DNA of 33,222 bases from UBA1195 sp045598025 (GTDB taxonomy: Bacteria; Bacteroidota; Bacteroidia; Bacteroidales; WCHB1-69): contig JAZLLH010000026.1 in the NCBI GenBank assembly GCA_045598025.1, positions 1 to 33,222 on the forward strand, given 5' to 3'. A program made the translations under genes and the position numbers. The notes beneath the pieces are model-generated. The model was not told where the DNA came from. It saw only the letters and a list, made by a program, of their open reading frames with translations, and did not search any database. Position 1 is the first letter of the stretch. The number at the start of each line of letters is the position of its first letter. Shown here piece by piece: positions 32,069 to 33,222 of this stretch.

Positions 32069-32980
32069 ATGAGCCAGCTTTCCATACTGATACCCATCTA
32101 CAATCACGATACCGTTGATTTTGTCAAGGATTTGTACTGCCAATCCGTGGAGGCTGGCATATTGTTTGAAATTCTGGTTTTTGACGATCAGTCCGATCCG
32201 GAGTACAAGGAAAAGAACGCCATACTGTCAACCCTTCCCAATGTGAAGGTGCTGAGTCTGCCTTCCAAGGCAGGCCGTTCCGTGGCAAGAAATTTTCTGG
32301 CTGCACAGGCTCAGTATGACTATTGCCTGTTTTTGGATTGTGATTCCGAAACAGTGGACAATCAGTACATCAAAAGATATCTTCCCTATTGCAATGGGGA
32401 CAGGGTAGTGGTGTGCGGAGGTACGGCATACCGTACGGAAAAACCGGATAATGATTCTTTGCTTCGATGGACATACGGAGTCCGTTGTGAGGTGCGTTCG
32501 GCAGCCGAACGTTCCAAAAGTTCGAATTCCCAATTTTCAACATTCAATTTTTTAATACATAGGGAACTGTTTCTGTCAATACGTTTCAACGAATTGCTGA
32601 AAAACTACGGACACGAAGATACTCTTTTCGGTTTTGAACTGCGTAAACGGGGAATCGTCGTTGATCATATCGACAATCCGCTATATCACGTAGGAATAGA
32701 CACGAACAGAGTTTATCTGGAAAAAACCCGTCAAGGCGTTGAAAATCTCAAGCTGTTGTTGGAACAGTATCCCGACAAAGACATTCTCGTCCGGGGCATA
32801 CGCCTGCTGCATTACTACCGGTTTTTCCAAAAATTTCACCTGACGCTGCTGCTTTTTGTCTTTTTTTATCTGTTCAAGCATCCCATACTGCACAATCTGA
32901 ACGGACGTCATCCGAGTATGTTTTTGTTCAATCTGTATAAATTGGGTTATCTTTGTGGATTGAAATACATGAAAATCTGA
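32069..32980 (+). CDS. Family 2 glycosyltransferase (303 aa)
   Basis: GT-A fold enzyme. The N-terminal LSILIPIYNHDTVDFVKDL is the nucleotide-binding start, VFDDQSDP the first acidic motif and LFLDCDSETV the DxD-like metal-binding site. The YGHEDTLFGFELRKRG segment (about 220) is the catalytic ED motif region of GT2 enzymes. The C-terminal 60 residues (HYYRFFQKFHLTLLLFVFFYLFKHP) are hydrophobic and probably membrane-associated. I start at ATG 32069, two bases after the ftsE stop; a TTG at 32063 overlaps that stop and is less likely. Donor and acceptor are unknown. Last gene of the operon beginning with the Nfn fusion. Confidence 0.88.
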   Translation: MSQLSILIPIYNHDTVDFVKDLYCQSVEAGILFEILVFDDQSDPEYKEKNAILSTLPNVKVLSLPSKAGRSVARNFLAAQAQYDYCLFLDCDSETVDNQYIKRYLPYCNGDRVVVCGGTAYRTEKPDNDSLLRWTYGVRCEVRSAAERSKSSNSQFSTFNFLIHRELFLSIRFNELLKNYGHEDTLFGFELRKRGIVVDHIDNPLYHVGIDTNRVYLEKTRQGVENLKLLLEQYPDKDILVRGIRLLHYYRFFQKFHLTLLLFVFFYLFKHPILHNLNGRHPSMFLFNLYKLGYLCGLKYMKI

Positions 32981-33222
32981 ATAATATACAATCTTTAGCC
33001 GTCGTTGTCCCCTTCGCAGCACAGCCATTCCTATTCCCACTCGAAAATAGCTTTTGCCCACCTTTGTTTTGATTGTTTTTTCACTTCCCAAGCCGAAAAC
33101 CTTCCAAAAAAAGGCGGAGAGTGTAACGGTTTTGTTCAAAAAAGGGGTAATAACAGGGCTGATAGGGGTCCGAATATGGCCATAAATACGTGAAAGACAG
33201 TGCGGATAAAAAAAGTTGTTTT

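Noticed and set aside
32681..33139. Minus-strand open frame reaching from the right-hand intergenic region into the glycosyltransferase; its first 50 codons are basic and faintly recall the small ribosomal protein Thx
   Set aside because: Most of it is antisense to the clearly coding glycosyltransferase gene, the Thx resemblance does not hold residue by residue, and no other frame restores it.
32981..33222. Last 242 bases, searched for tRNA, structured RNA or a gene start
   Set aside because: No cloverleaf, no terminator with a T-run, no perfect TAnnTTTG box (only CACCTTTG near 33058) and no convincing start codon. An open frame at 33005-33193 has no family resemblance.
1..33222. CRISPR arrays, tRNA or rRNA genes, prophage genes, toxin-antitoxin or restriction systems
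   Set aside because: I looked for direct repeats, cloverleaf-like structures and hallmark proteins and found none in the window.

Overview
The window comes from a Bacteroidota genome, most likely an anaerobic, gut-type member of the Bacteroidales. Three things support this. Bacteroidota -7 promoter boxes (TAnnTTTG) stand in front of many genes. Bacteroidota-restricted families are present (DUF4230, DUF4249, DUF4290, a ComEC whose metallo-beta-lactamase domain has decayed, and a BtuB/BtuG vitamin B12 uptake pair). The metabolism is anaerobic (butyrate kinase and a fused, Nfn-type transhydrogenase). The genus cannot be fixed from the sequence alone. Most of the window is ordinary chromosome. 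The only mobile DNA seen is the end of an IS3-family-like insertion sequence at the left edge.

Layout. 1-140: IS end with the first 32 codons of its orfA, abutting a long hairpin terminator (141-195). 215-1437: two tandem DUF4230 genes on the minus strand. 1532-2961: an MFS exporter and, upstream of it, rpmH (ribosomal protein L34, only 53 codons), with a 14-bp perfect inverted repeat between them. 3138-7249: a minus-strand cluster of a large secreted CAP/OmpA-like protein, a RidA protein and a secreted papain-like C1B peptidase. 7364-8728: a NifU-domain protein and YchF. 8803-11052: a short UvrA paralogue that lacks the UvrB-binding region. 11216-12114: a plus-strand pair (DRTGG-domain protein and a stand-alone HATPase) of the kind usually found in [FeFe]-hydrogenase operons.

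12129-16913 is the clearest functional unit: a promoter, a cobalamin riboswitch, btuB, btuG and then a PP-loop/zinc protein resembling MurL with its own promoter, all on the minus strand. 17141-18547 is a secreted PepC/bleomycin-hydrolase-like peptidase. 18621-23251 is a minus-strand run of four genes: M13 metallopeptidase, DUF4290, thioredoxin reductase and a DUF4249 lipoprotein. 23487-26487: a VanX-like lipoprotein and ComEC on the plus strand. 26583-28751: butyrate kinase converging on a YitT-family membrane protein, with three hairpins between them. 28923-32980: a plus-strand operon of fused Nfn transhydrogenase, an FtsE-like ABC ATPase with an acidic N-terminal extension, and a family-2 glycosyltransferase. 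The last 240 bases hold nothing I can identify.

I did not find an unmistakably new defence or mobile system. The leads most worth following are the MurL-like PP-loop gene behind the B12 operon, the DRTGG/HATPase pair without a hydrogenase, the CAP/OmpA-RidA-peptidase cluster, the reduced UvrA, and a nearly identical 26-bp promoter shared by rpmH and the B12 operon.
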